Assembly: GCA_947503965.1 (NCBI GenBank)
Contig: CANNFU010000005.1
Span: forward strand, 1-64,000
From: an uncultured Paracoccaceae bacterium
GTDB lineage: Bacteria; Pseudomonadota; Alphaproteobacteria; Rhodobacterales; Rhodobacteraceae
Direction of reading: 5' to 3'
Length of the DNA stretch: 64,000 nt
In this document: positions 43,528-52,574 of the stretch, one piece after another
Layout of the letters: each line of letters starts with the position of its first letter
Position numbering within the stretch: position 1 is the stretch's first letter
Notes under the pieces: generated by a model
Database searches by the model: none
Seen by the model: only the letters and a program-made list of their open reading frames with translations
Told to the model about the DNA's origin: nothing
Program-made: the position numbers and the translations under genes

Positions 43528-44408
43528 TGCACCAGGCCTTACTTGCGCATTTGGCAACCGGTGCAACACATGTCTGTCACTGCTGGGCGGTAACACGGCG
43601 CGATGGTATGATACTGGGTTTTACCGATCATGATCGTCGCCTGGCATTTGATGGGATCACCTTTTCCCCTGAAAGTGGCCTAAGCGCAAAGGCTCTTGCC
43701 AGCACAACAGGCCTTGCCGTCAACAACACAGAAGCCGTTGGTGTTTTGTCGTCGGATGCCATTACCGAAGAAGATATTGAAGCGGGCCGTTATGACGGCG
43801 CAGAGGTGCAGATATGGTTGGTCCAATGGGACGATCCGAGCGTCCGGCAAGTTGAGTTTGCCGGTACGATTGGCGAGATCACCCGCGCGTCGGGAGGGTT
43901 TCAGGCGGAGCTGCGTGGCCTTTCGGATGCTTTGAACCAACCTCAGGGGCGGTCATATTTGAAGACCTGTAGCGCAGTGCTGGGTGATGCTGGCTGTGGC
44001 GTTGACCTGAGCAATCCGGCGTTTGTAGCCCGCCGTGATGTCACTGTTGAAACGGATGGGCAGAGCTTTCGATTTGATAATCTGGCAGATTATGATGCCC
44101 GCTGGTTTGCGGGCGGACGCATTGAAGTTTTGACAGGCGACGCGCGCGGTCTGAGTGCCGTCATTCGCGAAGATGTTCAGCAGGAAAATCATCGGGTCAT
44201 TCAGGTCTGGGAGCCGATACGATTACCCATCGCGCTGGGCGATACTGTGCGATTGATTGCCGGATGCGATAAGCGCCCCGTGACCTGTCGCGAAAAATTC
44301 AGCAATTTCATCAACTTTCAGGGCTTTCCTGACATTCCAGGTGATGACTGGCTTGTGAGTGTCCCGCGCTCTGACCAGCCCAATCAGGGTCGGAGCAGAA
44401 GCAGATGA
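43524..44408 (+). CDS. GTA hub protein, DUF2163 (g13)
   Basis: A 294-residue DUF2163 protein (MILGFTDHDRRLAFDGITFSPESGL..., KTCSAVLGDAGCGVDLSNPAF). The four-cysteine pattern (CSAVLGDAGC and GCDKRPVTC) agrees with the Fe-S cluster reported for the RcGTA hub. It ends in REKFSNFINFQGFPDIPGDDWL. Coupled to g14 by ATGA. Confidence 0.94.
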   Translation: MMHQALLAHLATGATHVCHCWAVTRRDGMILGFTDHDRRLAFDGITFSPESGLSAKALASTTGLAVNNTEAVGVLSSDAITEEDIEAGRYDGAEVQIWLVQWDDPSVRQVEFAGTIGEITRASGGFQAELRGLSDALNQPQGRSYLKTCSAVLGDAGCGVDLSNPAFVARRDVTVETDGQSFRFDNLADYDARWFAGGRIEVLTGDARGLSAVIREDVQQENHRVIQVWEPIRLPIALGDTVRLIAGCDKRPVTCREKFSNFINFQGFPDIPGDDWLVSVPRSDQPNQGRSRSR

Positions 44409-44836
44409 GTGCTGCCTTCGTTCACACCGCGCGGTCCTGGATCGGGACGCCCTATATGCATCAGGCTTCGGTCAAAGGGGTTGGCTGCGATTGTTTAGGC
44501 CTGTTGCGCGGTGTTTGGCGCGAGGTATTGGGCGCGGAGCCCGAACCGGTGCCGATTTATACCGCTGACTGGTCAGAGCCACAGGGTGAGGAACGGCTCT
44601 ACAGGGCGGCCTTGCGACATATGAAACAGGTCGACTCTGACACGTTTGAGAGTGGACAGGTCATTCTTTTTCGGATGCGTGATGGGGCGGTGGCCAAACA
44701 TCTGGGCATCGTTTCAGCACCGGATCCCGAGGCGCAGTTTATTCATGCCTATAGCGGTCACGGGGTGACTGAAAGCCCGCTGTCGCGGCCGTGGCGCAAA
44801 CGGATTGTTGCGCGTTTTGAGATTTCACAAGGATAA
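44405..44836 (+). CDS. GTA cell wall peptidase, NlpC/P60 family (g14)
   Basis: A 143-residue NlpC/P60-type cysteine peptidase: TARSWIGTPYMHQASVKGVGCDCLGLLRGVW carries Cys30 as nucleophile, and AKHLGIVSAPDPEAQFIHAYSG the histidine. It probably opens recipient peptidoglycan for DNA entry. ATGA overlap upstream; 5 bp gap to the megatron gene. Confidence 0.95.
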   Translation: MSAAFVHTARSWIGTPYMHQASVKGVGCDCLGLLRGVWREVLGAEPEPVPIYTADWSEPQGEERLYRAALRHMKQVDSDTFESGQVILFRMRDGAVAKHLGIVSAPDPEAQFIHAYSGHGVTESPLSRPWRKRIVARFEISQG

Positions 44837-44841
44837 ACATC

Positions 44842-47800
44842 ATGGCGACGATTGCTCTTTCAGCTGCGGGAATGGCACTGGGTGGCTCGGTTGGTGGGAC
44901 GGTTCTGGGGTTGTCGATGGCCACCATCGGCCGCGCGGCTGGTGCGGCTATTGGGCGTCGTATTGATCAGCAGCTTCTGGGATCGGGCAGTGAGCCTGTT
45001 GAAACCGGCAGGGTGGATCGGTTTCGCCTGACAAGTGCGGCTGAGGGCGCGGACATTCAGCAGATTTACGGTCGGATGCGTGTTCCGGGCCAGGTGATCT
45101 GGGCTTCGTCGTTTAATGAGCAGCGCAGCACGTCGGGCGGTGGCAAGGGCGGGCCGCCTGAGCCGGAGGTCACAACCTATTCCTATACCGTCAGCATGGC
45201 CGTTGCCCTTTGTGAAGGTGAGATCAACCGGGTTGGACGGATTTGGGCCGATGGTGCCGAGGTATCGCGTGCTGATCTGAATATGCGCGTCTATTCCGGA
45301 TCATCTGATCAGTTGCCGGACCCAAAAATCGCGGCGATCGAGGGGGCGGATAATACACCGGCCTATCGTGGTACTGCTTATGTCGTTTTTGAAAACCTTG
45401 GATTGGGGCAGTTTGGCAACCGTATCCCGCAGTTCACATTCGAGGTTATTCGCGCGTCGGCTGGCAAGGACGGCGATGATCTGAGCGATCAGGTGACGGG
45501 CGTTGCCCTTATTCCCGGTACTGGCGAATACAGCCTCGCGACGTCGCGAGTATTCTTGTCACCCTCATACGGTCAGCAGGTCGCGATCAATACAAACTCC
45601 CCCTCTGGCAAAAGCGATTTTTCGACCTCCATGGATGCGTTGGAAGGTGAATTGCCGCAGTGCCAATCCGTTGTGCTGGTGGTGTCATGGTTTGGCGATG
45701 ATCTGCGTTGTAATACCTGTTCGATCAAGCCAAAGGTCGAACAGAAAGACGTTGATGCGACCCGCATGCCTTGGCGCGTTTCGGGACAAAGCCGGAGCGC
45801 GGCGGAGCAAGTTCCATACCGTGACGATGCGCCGGTCTATGGAGGCACGCCAGCGGATCAGTCCGTTGTTGAAGCGATTTCGTCGATGCGCGCGCGTGGC
45901 CTCAAGCCGGTGTTCTATCCGTTTATCTTGATGGAGCAGCTTGATGGCAACGCTTTGCCGAACCCCTTTACCGGCGAGCCTGGGCAACCTGCGCTGCCAT
46001 GGCGTGGCCGGATCACGACATCACGCGCGCCGGGTGTGGCAGGCGGTCCGGATGGTACGGCACTGGCGGTAGATGAGATCGACGCGTTCATGGGGCAGGC
46101 CAGTGTTGCTGATTTTTCGATATCCGGCACATCAGTGGATTATACGGGGCCATCTGACTGGGGCTATCGCAGGTTCATTTTGCATTATGCCCATCTGTGC
46201 AAGGCTGCCGGTGGTGTCGATGCGTTTTGCATCGGCTCTGAAATGCGCGGCTTTACGCAGATCCGCGGCGCGAATAACGCCTTTCCGGCGGTTGAGGCGC
46301 TGCGGACGCTTGCTGCTGAGGTGCGTACGGTTTTGGGACCTGATTGCAAGATCAGCTATGCCGCTGACTGGTCGGAGTATCATGGCTATCAACCTGTTGG
46401 GACGGGTGACAAATTCTTTCACCTTGATCCGCTATGGGCTGATCCGAACATCGATTTTATCGGGGTGGATAACTACATGCCCCTGTCAGATTGGCGCGAC
46501 GGTGATACGCATCGCGATGCGGATGCGGGCAGCATCTACGATTTGGATTATCTGCAATCCAATGTCGCTGGTGGCGAAGGGTTTGACTGGTTCTATTCCA
46601 CCCCCGAAGCGCGTGATGCGCAGCGTCGCACGCCGATCACCGATGGTGATGGGGAGCCATGGGTTTGGCGATACAAGGACTTTGAAGGCTGGTGGTCAAA
46701 CGCGCACCACGACCGGATAGATGGTGTAAGGCAGGCGACCTCGTCGCCGTGGGTCCCGCAAAGCAAACCGATCTGGTTTACCGAATTTGGCTGTGCCGCC
46801 ATCGATAAGGGTGCCAATCAGCCCAACAAGTTTCTTGATCCCAAGTCTTCAGAGTCGCGTTTGCCTTACTATTCGAACGGGCGCCGGGACGATTTCATGC
46901 AGATGCAGTACCTCAAGGCTATCTATGCGCATTTTGGTGATGATACGCTCAATCCTGTCTCAGCCGAATATGATGGCCGCATGGTTGATACGGCGCGGAT
47001 GCATGTTTGGGCGTGGGATGCGCGGCCCCATCCGTTTTTCCCCGGCAATCGGACCCTTTGGTCGGATGGCGACAACTATTCGCGAGGTCATTGGCTGAAT
47101 GGCCGGGCCACAAACAGAGCGCTGGCTTCGGTTGTGGCTGAAATCTGCGAACGGTCCGGTGTGACCCGTTACGACGTGTCGCGCTTGTACGGGGTTGTGC
47201 GGGGCTATGCCGTCAGTGACGTCAGTTCGGCGCGGGCTGCATTGCAGCCACTGATGCTGGCTTACGGGTTTGAGGCGTTGGAAAAGGCTGGCGTTCTGGT
47301 GTTCCAAAGCCGCGACGGGCAGGAGCGATTGCAACTGTCCGAACAGGATTTGGCGCTTGATCCAGAAACGGACCAATCCATCACCTTGACCAGATCACCA
47401 TCAACCGAGATCGCGGGGCGTGTGCAAATCGGTTATCTGGATGTGGATGCGGATTACGAAGCTATCGCCTCTGAAGCGATACATCCTGATGAGCAAAGCT
47501 ATAGCGTGACGCGCAGCGAGTTTCCGTTGGCATTGACCCGTGCCGAAGGACAGGGTGTGGTCACACGATGGTTACAAGAGGCACGGTCAAGCGGTGATAC
47601 CGCGCGGTTTGCGTTGCCACCGTCGCGTCTGGACATTGATGCCGGTGATGTGGTGACCCTTGATACCTATCACCATCATGGCCATTACCGCATTGACCGG
47701 GTTGAGGCCGCGGGACTGCGTCTTGCAGAGGCAACGCGGGTTGAGCCAAATTTGTATCTTTCGCAAGAGGTGGCTGACGATGGCGTGGTTTTGCCGCCCT

Positions 47801-48744
47801 TCGTCGGCCCGGTTCCTGTTGAATTGCTGTTTCTGGATTTGCCGCTGCTGACCGGAGATGAGGTGCCACATGCCCCGTTTGCTGCGGCAGCTGCCGCACC
47901 TTGGCCCGGCAATATCGCGCTTTATGGCGCGGCACAAGACAGCGGTTATGTCTTGCAGGATATTCTGACAAGCCCGGCGACAATCGGTCTGTCGCAAACG
48001 TCTTTGATGCAGGGACCGGTCAGTATCTGGGACAGGCAAACGGCGTTGGAGGTTTCATTCGTTGATGGCGTTGTCGGATCGGTGAGCAAAGAGGCGCTGC
48101 TTGCTGGCGCAAACACATTGGCGATCGGTGATGGCACGCCCGACAGGTGGGAAATTTTGCAGTTTCAGTATGCAGAGCCTATTGCAGAAAACCGCTTTGC
48201 ATTACGCGGTCTGCTACGCGGCCAAGCCGGTAGTCGGGGTTTGATGCCAGATGTCTGGCCTGCGGCGTCACGGGTTGTCATGCTTGATGGTGTTCCAGAG
48301 CAGATCACGCTGCCCGCTGCATCACGCGGTATCGCGCGGCATTTCCGGTATGGTGCAGCGAACCGGCCCTTGTCGGATGAAAGCTTCCTATATGCCACAT
48401 ATGCCTTTCAGGGGAATGGATTGCGGCCCTATCCAGTGGCTCATCTGCGTGCGCGCGACAGTGCGGTGGGGCTTGAGGTTTCCTGGATCAGATGCAGTCG
48501 CATCGATGGGGATGTCTGGACAGACGGGGATATCCCGTTGGGTGAAGACAGTGAACTTTACCGGGTTCGTGTCATCCAGGACGGCATTACGCGGCGCACA
48601 GAAACCGTCAGCACGCAAAGTTGGACCTACCAAACGGCCGACGCGTTGGCCGAGGTTGGCAGCGCGCCATACCGATTGGAAGTCGCCCAGGTTTCGGCCC
48701 GCTACGGAGAAGGTTTGTGGACCCCATTGGTCTTGCAGGTCTGA
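44842..48744 (+). CDS. GTA megatron protein, TIM-barrel tail fiber/hub (g15)
   Basis: A 1300-residue tail-tip protein. A Gly-rich hydrophobic start (ALSAAGMALGGSVGGTVLGLSMATIGRAAGAAIGRRI) precedes a phage tail hub region. The glycoside-hydrolase-like TIM barrel follows (VDAFCIGSEMRGFTQIRG, KISYAADWSEYHGYQP, LDPLWADPNIDFIGVDNYMPLSDWRDG, PIWFTEFGCAAIDKGANQPN). A C-terminal receptor-binding region ends the protein. It probably recognises the recipient envelope and degrades glycan. It is the largest gene of the cluster and intact. Confidence 0.96.
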   Translation: MATIALSAAGMALGGSVGGTVLGLSMATIGRAAGAAIGRRIDQQLLGSGSEPVETGRVDRFRLTSAAEGADIQQIYGRMRVPGQVIWASSFNEQRSTSGGGKGGPPEPEVTTYSYTVSMAVALCEGEINRVGRIWADGAEVSRADLNMRVYSGSSDQLPDPKIAAIEGADNTPAYRGTAYVVFENLGLGQFGNRIPQFTFEVIRASAGKDGDDLSDQVTGVALIPGTGEYSLATSRVFLSPSYGQQVAINTNSPSGKSDFSTSMDALEGELPQCQSVVLVVSWFGDDLRCNTCSIKPKVEQKDVDATRMPWRVSGQSRSAAEQVPYRDDAPVYGGTPADQSVVEAISSMRARGLKPVFYPFILMEQLDGNALPNPFTGEPGQPALPWRGRITTSRAPGVAGGPDGTALAVDEIDAFMGQASVADFSISGTSVDYTGPSDWGYRRFILHYAHLCKAAGGVDAFCIGSEMRGFTQIRGANNAFPAVEALRTLAAEVRTVLGPDCKISYAADWSEYHGYQPVGTGDKFFHLDPLWADPNIDFIGVDNYMPLSDWRDGDTHRDADAGSIYDLDYLQSNVAGGEGFDWFYSTPEARDAQRRTPITDGDGEPWVWRYKDFEGWWSNAHHDRIDGVRQATSSPWVPQSKPIWFTEFGCAAIDKGANQPNKFLDPKSSESRLPYYSNGRRDDFMQMQYLKAIYAHFGDDTLNPVSAEYDGRMVDTARMHVWAWDARPHPFFPGNRTLWSDGDNYSRGHWLNGRATNRALASVVAEICERSGVTRYDVSRLYGVVRGYAVSDVSSARAALQPLMLAYGFEALEKAGVLVFQSRDGQERLQLSEQDLALDPETDQSITLTRSPSTEIAGRVQIGYLDVDADYEAIASEAIHPDEQSYSVTRSEFPLALTRAEGQGVVTRWLQEARSSGDTARFALPPSRLDIDAGDVVTLDTYHHHGHYRIDRVEAAGLRLAEATRVEPNLYLSQEVADDGVVLPPFVGPVPVELLFLDLPLLTGDEVPHAPFAAAAAAPWPGNIALYGAAQDSGYVLQDILTSPATIGLSQTSLMQGPVSIWDRQTALEVSFVDGVVGSVSKEALLAGANTLAIGDGTPDRWEILQFQYAEPIAENRFALRGLLRGQAGSRGLMPDVWPAASRVVMLDGVPEQITLPAASRGIARHFRYGAANRPLSDESFLYATYAFQGNGLRPYPVAHLRARDSAVGLEVSWIRCSRIDGDVWTDGDIPLGEDSELYRVRVIQDGITRRTETVSTQSWTYQTADALAEVGSAPYRLEVAQVSARYGEGLWTPLVLQV

Positions 48745-48747
48745 TTG

Positions 48748-49041
48748 ATGAGGCCCGTGAATATCGCTGACCTTGAGGCGGGCGCGATGGTTCTGCTGGC
48801 CGTTCCCGCCGCCTGTCGGGCAAATTTGGCCAGATCATTATGTGATATAGCGACCGAAGCTGACCAATATCGCCGCACGATGCAGGTGCCGCACCCCGTA
48901 TTGGGTACAGGGACGGTTATGTCAGCGGCAAGCCTGTACAAAAAGGCCTTGCGCAGTAGCTGCCCCAGCCATGAATACCTGTCATGCGTCCATATTCTGG
49001 TCACAGAGTTGCTAGGCAGAGTTGGAGATCAAATAAAGTGA
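48748..49041 (+). CDS. DUF7742 family protein, GTA cluster tail gene
   Basis: A 97-residue protein: MRPVNIADLEAGAMVLLAVPAACRANLARSLCDIATEADQYRRTMQVPHPVLGTGTVMSAASLYKKALRSSCPSHEYL. I recall this family directly after g15 in Rhodobacterales GTAs. Role not established; it is not recognisably a virion component. ATG 48748 lies 3 bp after the g15 stop. Confidence 0.82.
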   Translation: MRPVNIADLEAGAMVLLAVPAACRANLARSLCDIATEADQYRRTMQVPHPVLGTGTVMSAASLYKKALRSSCPSHEYLSCVHILVTELLGRVGDQIK

Positions 49042-49097
49042 TACGTGTGATCACAGCTTTATTCTTGGCGATCAGGTCAAAATTGGACTAAGTAAAA

Positions 49098-49117
49098 GGC
49101 TCTGAGCGGAAGGAGCC
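49098..49117 (+). promoter_or_regulatory. Hairpin overlapping the cysE ribosome-binding site
   Basis: GGCTC (49098-49102) pairs with GAGCC (49113-49117). The Shine-Dalgarno sequence AAGGAG (49110-49115) is partly inside the 3' arm, 7 bp before ATG 49123, so the fold could reduce initiation. Confidence 0.35.
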
Positions 49118-49122
49118 CTGTC

Positions 49123-49926
49123 ATGGCGCATCTGAAACCATCTTTGACTGAAGTTGACCCCATTTGGCATCGTATTTGCGGTGAAGCGGAAGACGCTATT
49201 GCCGCAGAGCCTTTGATGGGCGGCCTGATCCATTCGGGTATCCTGCATCACCAGACATTCGATGCCGCGCTGGCCTATCGATTGTCAATGAAGCTCGCTT
49301 CGTCTGAAATGTCCGAGCAGATCCTGCGCGAGATTGCCGATGCGGCCTATGTTGACGATCCCAGTCTGACCGCAGCAGCGCGTGCAGATCTTGTCGCGAT
49401 CTATGATCGCGACCCGGCATGCCATCGCTTCCTTCAGCCAATCCTGTTTTTCAAAGGCTTCCAGGCCGTGCAGTCTTATCGCCTTGGCCATTGGCTGTGG
49501 CAGAATGATCGCCGCGATCTGGCTTATTTCGTGCAAATGCGGGTGAGCGAGATATTTGGAGTAGATATCCATCCGGCCGCCCGGATCGGGAAGGGGATCA
49601 TGATTGACCACGCGCATTCCATTGTCGTTGGTGAAACGGCGGTGGTCGGTGATAATGTATCCATGCTGCATTCGGTGACATTGGGCGGAACCGGCAAGGA
49701 ACATGATGATCGCCACCCAAAGATCGGTAACGGGGTCTTGATTGGTGCTGGTGCCAAGGTGCTGGGGAACATCACGGTTGGGCATTGCAGCCGGATCGCT
49801 GCCGGTTCTGTTGTTCTGGAAGAAGTGCCGCCAATGAAAACCGTTGCAGGTGTGCCCGCCAAGATCGTCGGAGAGGCGGGTTGTTCCCAGCCATCGATGA
49901 CGATGGATCAGCTGTTGGGGCATTGA
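49123..49926 (+). CDS. cysE: Serine O-acetyltransferase CysE
   Basis: A 267-residue enzyme that makes O-acetylserine for cysteine synthesis. The N-terminal helical SATase domain (DPIWHRICGEAEDAIAAEPLMGGLIHSGILHHQTFDAALAYRLSMKL) and the left-handed beta-helix of hexapeptide repeats (FGVDIHPAARIGKGIMIDHAHSIVVGETAVVGDNVSMLHSVTLGGTG) are canonical, with the active-site His in DHAHS. cysE next to the GTA is a common Rhodobacterales arrangement. Confidence 0.97.
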   Translation: MAHLKPSLTEVDPIWHRICGEAEDAIAAEPLMGGLIHSGILHHQTFDAALAYRLSMKLASSEMSEQILREIADAAYVDDPSLTAAARADLVAIYDRDPACHRFLQPILFFKGFQAVQSYRLGHWLWQNDRRDLAYFVQMRVSEIFGVDIHPAARIGKGIMIDHAHSIVVGETAVVGDNVSMLHSVTLGGTGKEHDDRHPKIGNGVLIGAGAKVLGNITVGHCSRIAAGSVVLEEVPPMKTVAGVPAKIVGEAGCSQPSMTMDQLLGH

Positions 49927-49990
49927 AAGGCAAGAGGTATCTGCCAGTCGGGGCACATGAAGTGTGTGCGGTCTCGATTGCCGAAATAGC

Positions 49991-51076
49991 CTATCTGGCG
50001 ATCAGTTGACGCAGATATCTACGCTGTAAATCAATGGTATGCTCGAAAATCGCTGCGAATATAAAGCATGCGATCAATGTGCTGCTAATGAGCCCAAGGT
50101 CGTTATCCAAGGCCGGAATGGACGCGGCGAATGACGGCTTTAAGAAATGCAAAACCGGGTAGTGGAAAAGATATATTGAGAAACTTGATACGGCGGCAAG
50201 CCTAATAGGTTTCGCAAGCGTACTTTTGTTAACTGGTCGCACAGAGGACCATTTGTGCATGCCCGCCAGATGCCAACTCACCAGCAGAGCAAGGCAGGTA
50301 TACCAGATGAAATCATAAGAAAACCGTAGGTTAGCCAGTGCTTCGGCGGATATCATCTTGGCTGTCATGAGCCGCAGTTCGTCGGGGACACCGGCATATC
50401 GGGCCAGAATGTATATCAGCAGTGGTGCGAAAATCGTCAGTGCTACAGGGGCCTGAAGAGGTCTGTTTTGATTGCTCATCCGCCTGTAAAGCCACACACC
50501 AAGCAGCCAACACGGTAACAACAGCAGGATATTCAGCCCAAATAAGATAATGGCCAAGATCAACAGGAACACCCTTAGCCAACCCTTTAAGAATACGAAA
50601 ATGGCGAAAAGCGTATAGTAAGCCGCCTCATATGACAGGGACCAATATGGGCCGTTGCTTCCGATCCTGAGTGGATCCCAAACCCATTCGTTCGAAAAGC
50701 TCAAACCACGAACAAGCTGTTCTGACAGCGAAATGGGGTAGTAGACGTCCGCGCTGTAGAACTCCGGATACCAGCGCGCACCCTGCACATCCAACATAAA
50801 ACCCAAAAGAAGTGCAGGGAAAGCGACCGATATCAACCTCGTGAAACGCGCGAATGCAAAGCTGCCCAAGGTTGCGTAGTTCTTGTCAGTCGAGAACGCG
50901 ATGATAAAGCCTGATACGACGAAAAAGACGATGACTGCATCACCGCCCAAGTTTAGCTTTAGAATAGCTTCGTAACGACCGTCAGAAAAACGCCGATAGG
51001 AGAAGTGATATAGGACGACGACAATCGCGGCCGTTACTCTGATAACATCAAGATAAAGAGAAAATGTACGGTTCAC
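49991..51076 (-). CDS. Acyltransferase 3 family membrane protein (OafA-like)
   Basis: A 361-residue polytopic protein with about ten TM helices. The family's N-terminal R-x10-H region is seen in LDVIRVTAAIVVVLYHFSYRRF, followed by AVIVFFVVSGFIIAFSTDKNY and SYEAAYYTLFAIFVF. Such enzymes O-acetylate surface polysaccharides such as O-antigen or exopolysaccharide. It is clearly more AT-rich than neighbouring genes, as is the DNA before pdhC, which suggests acquisition. No polysaccharide genes are adjacent. Confidence 0.88.
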   Translation of the reverse strand: MNRTFSLYLDVIRVTAAIVVVLYHFSYRRFSDGRYEAILKLNLGGDAVIVFFVVSGFIIAFSTDKNYATLGSFAFARFTRLISVAFPALLLGFMLDVQGARWYPEFYSADVYYPISLSEQLVRGLSFSNEWVWDPLRIGSNGPYWSLSYEAAYYTLFAIFVFLKGWLRVFLLILAIILFGLNILLLLPCWLLGVWLYRRMSNQNRPLQAPVALTIFAPLLIYILARYAGVPDELRLMTAKMISAEALANLRFSYDFIWYTCLALLVSWHLAGMHKWSSVRPVNKSTLAKPIRLAAVSSFSIYLFHYPVLHFLKPSFAASIPALDNDLGLISSTLIACFIFAAIFEHTIDLQRRYLRQLIAR

Positions 51077-51230
51077 AGTAATGCGCGAGTTTCGAAGATT
51101 TACGCAAAGTGATCAGCTTATCGTTTTTGATCAACTGTTATAAGATGACCCTAAGCGCATTGAATAGTAAATATTGAGTTATTTTAAGCTGCAATGTGGC
51201 AGCCCTGCTCGCAGAGCTGCCGCGGCAAAA

Positions 51231-52562
51231 TTATGCCAACATGGTCATCGGGTTTTCAAGATTATCCTTGATTGCCTGCAGCAGGTTCGCCCCAAGCGCT
51301 CCGTCAATGACGCGGTGATCGACTGATAATGTCGTGGACATGACGGCGCCAACGGTCAGCTCACCATCTTCACCCACTATCGGCTTTTTTACACCTGCAC
51401 CGACGGCAAGAATGGCCGCATGGGGTGGGTTAATGATTGCGTCGAAATTATCGATGCCGAACATGCCGAGGTTCGAGATTGCGAAGCTGCCGCCCTGGTA
51501 TTCATGCGGGGCCAGTTTGCGTTCACGGGCGCGCCCGGCAAGGTCTTTCATCTCGGCTGATAGTGCGGACAGCGATTTCATGTCGGCGTCTTTCAGCACA
51601 GGTGTGAACAGCCCACCTTCGATGGCGACTGCTACAGCCACGTCCGATTTTTCGAATTTTAACGTACGATCCCCGGCCCAGACAGCGTTTGCTTCGGGCA
51701 CTTGTTGCAGTGCGAGCGCGCAGGCCTTGATGATGAAGTCGTTCACAGACAGCTTCACGCCGCGCGGTTCAAGCTGCTTATTCAATTGGCTGCGGAACTT
51801 CAGAAGCGCATCCAGATTGATATCGCGGCGCAGATAGAAATGCGGCACCGATTGTTTGGCTTCCGTCAGGCGGGCCGCAATCGTTTTGCGCATCCCGTCC
51901 AGCTTGACCTCTTCAAATGGCCGCCCTTCGTAGGTTTTCAGAACAACATCGGTGCTTGGTCCGGTGGCCATTGCAGCGGCAGGGGCCTCGGATTTCGCAG
52001 CCGGGGTATCCGCCTTGGACTGTTTTGCGCCGGGCTGTGCGTTCTCAACATCTGCCTTGACGATCCGACCATGTGGGCCGGAGCCTTTGACATCTGCCAG
52101 ATCTAGCCCTTTGTCCGCCGCGATCCGGCGGGCGAGGGGAGTTGCGAAAATACGTTTCCCGTCTGCGCCTTTGGCTGCAGCGGGGGCTGGTGTTGCATCC
52201 GTTTCTCCGCGCCCGTGCCCCTTTTCCGGGGCTGTCTTGTCGCTGGCCTCTGCGGGGGCCGCGTTAGACGACGTATTGTCTGACTTCGCCGACACATCGC
52301 CGATATCATCGGCGCTTTCGCCGTCTTCCAGCAGCACCGCGATCACATCGTTGACCTTCACGCCTTCGGTGCCTTCGGGGACCACGATCTTGCCGATCAC
52401 ACCTTCGTCCACGGCTTCGAATTCCATCGTGGCTTTGTCGGTCTCAATCTCGGCCATCACGTCACCGGATGACACGGTGTCGCCCTCCTTGACCAGCCAT
52501 TTGGCCAGCGTGCCTTCCTCCATTGTGGGGGACAGGGCGGGCATCAGAATTTCTGTTGGCAT
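51231..52562 (-). CDS. pdhC: Pyruvate dehydrogenase E2, dihydrolipoyl acetyltransferase
   Basis: A 443-residue E2 core. An N-terminal lipoyl domain (lipoyl-Lys43 in [14 protein letters not shown]) is followed by an Ala/Pro/Thr-rich linker, a peripheral subunit-binding domain ([35 protein letters not shown], about 135-170) and the catalytic domain ending in [19 protein letters not shown] with the HxxxDG catalytic motif. It transfers acetyl groups to CoA. It is last gene of pdhABC, 12 bp after pdhB. Confidence 0.97.
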   Translation of the reverse strand: MPTEILMPALSPTMEEGTLAKWLVKEGDTVSSGDVMAEIETDKATMEFEAVDEGVIGKIVVPEGTEGVKVNDVIAVLLEDGESADDIGDVSAKSDNTSSNAAPAEASDKTAPEKGHGRGETDATPAPAAAKGADGKRIFATPLARRIAADKGLDLADVKGSGPHGRIVKADVENAQPGAKQSKADTPAAKSEAPAAAMATGPSTDVVLKTYEGRPFEEVKLDGMRKTIAARLTEAKQSVPHFYLRRDINLDALLKFRSQLNKQLEPRGVKLSVNDFIIKACALALQQVPEANAVWAGDRTLKFEKSDVAVAVAIEGGLFTPVLKDADMKSLSALSAEMKDLAGRARERKLAPHEYQGGSFAISNLGMFGIDNFDAIINPPHAAILAVGAGVKKPIVGEDGELTVGAVMSTTLSVDHRVIDGALGANLLQAIKDNLENPMTMLA

Positions 52563-52574
52563 GGCGCTGTCTCC

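Noticed and set aside
34914..49041. Interpretation as a prophage
   Set aside because: No integrase, attachment repeats, repressor, replication or lysis genes, and gene order equals the Rhodobacter GTA.
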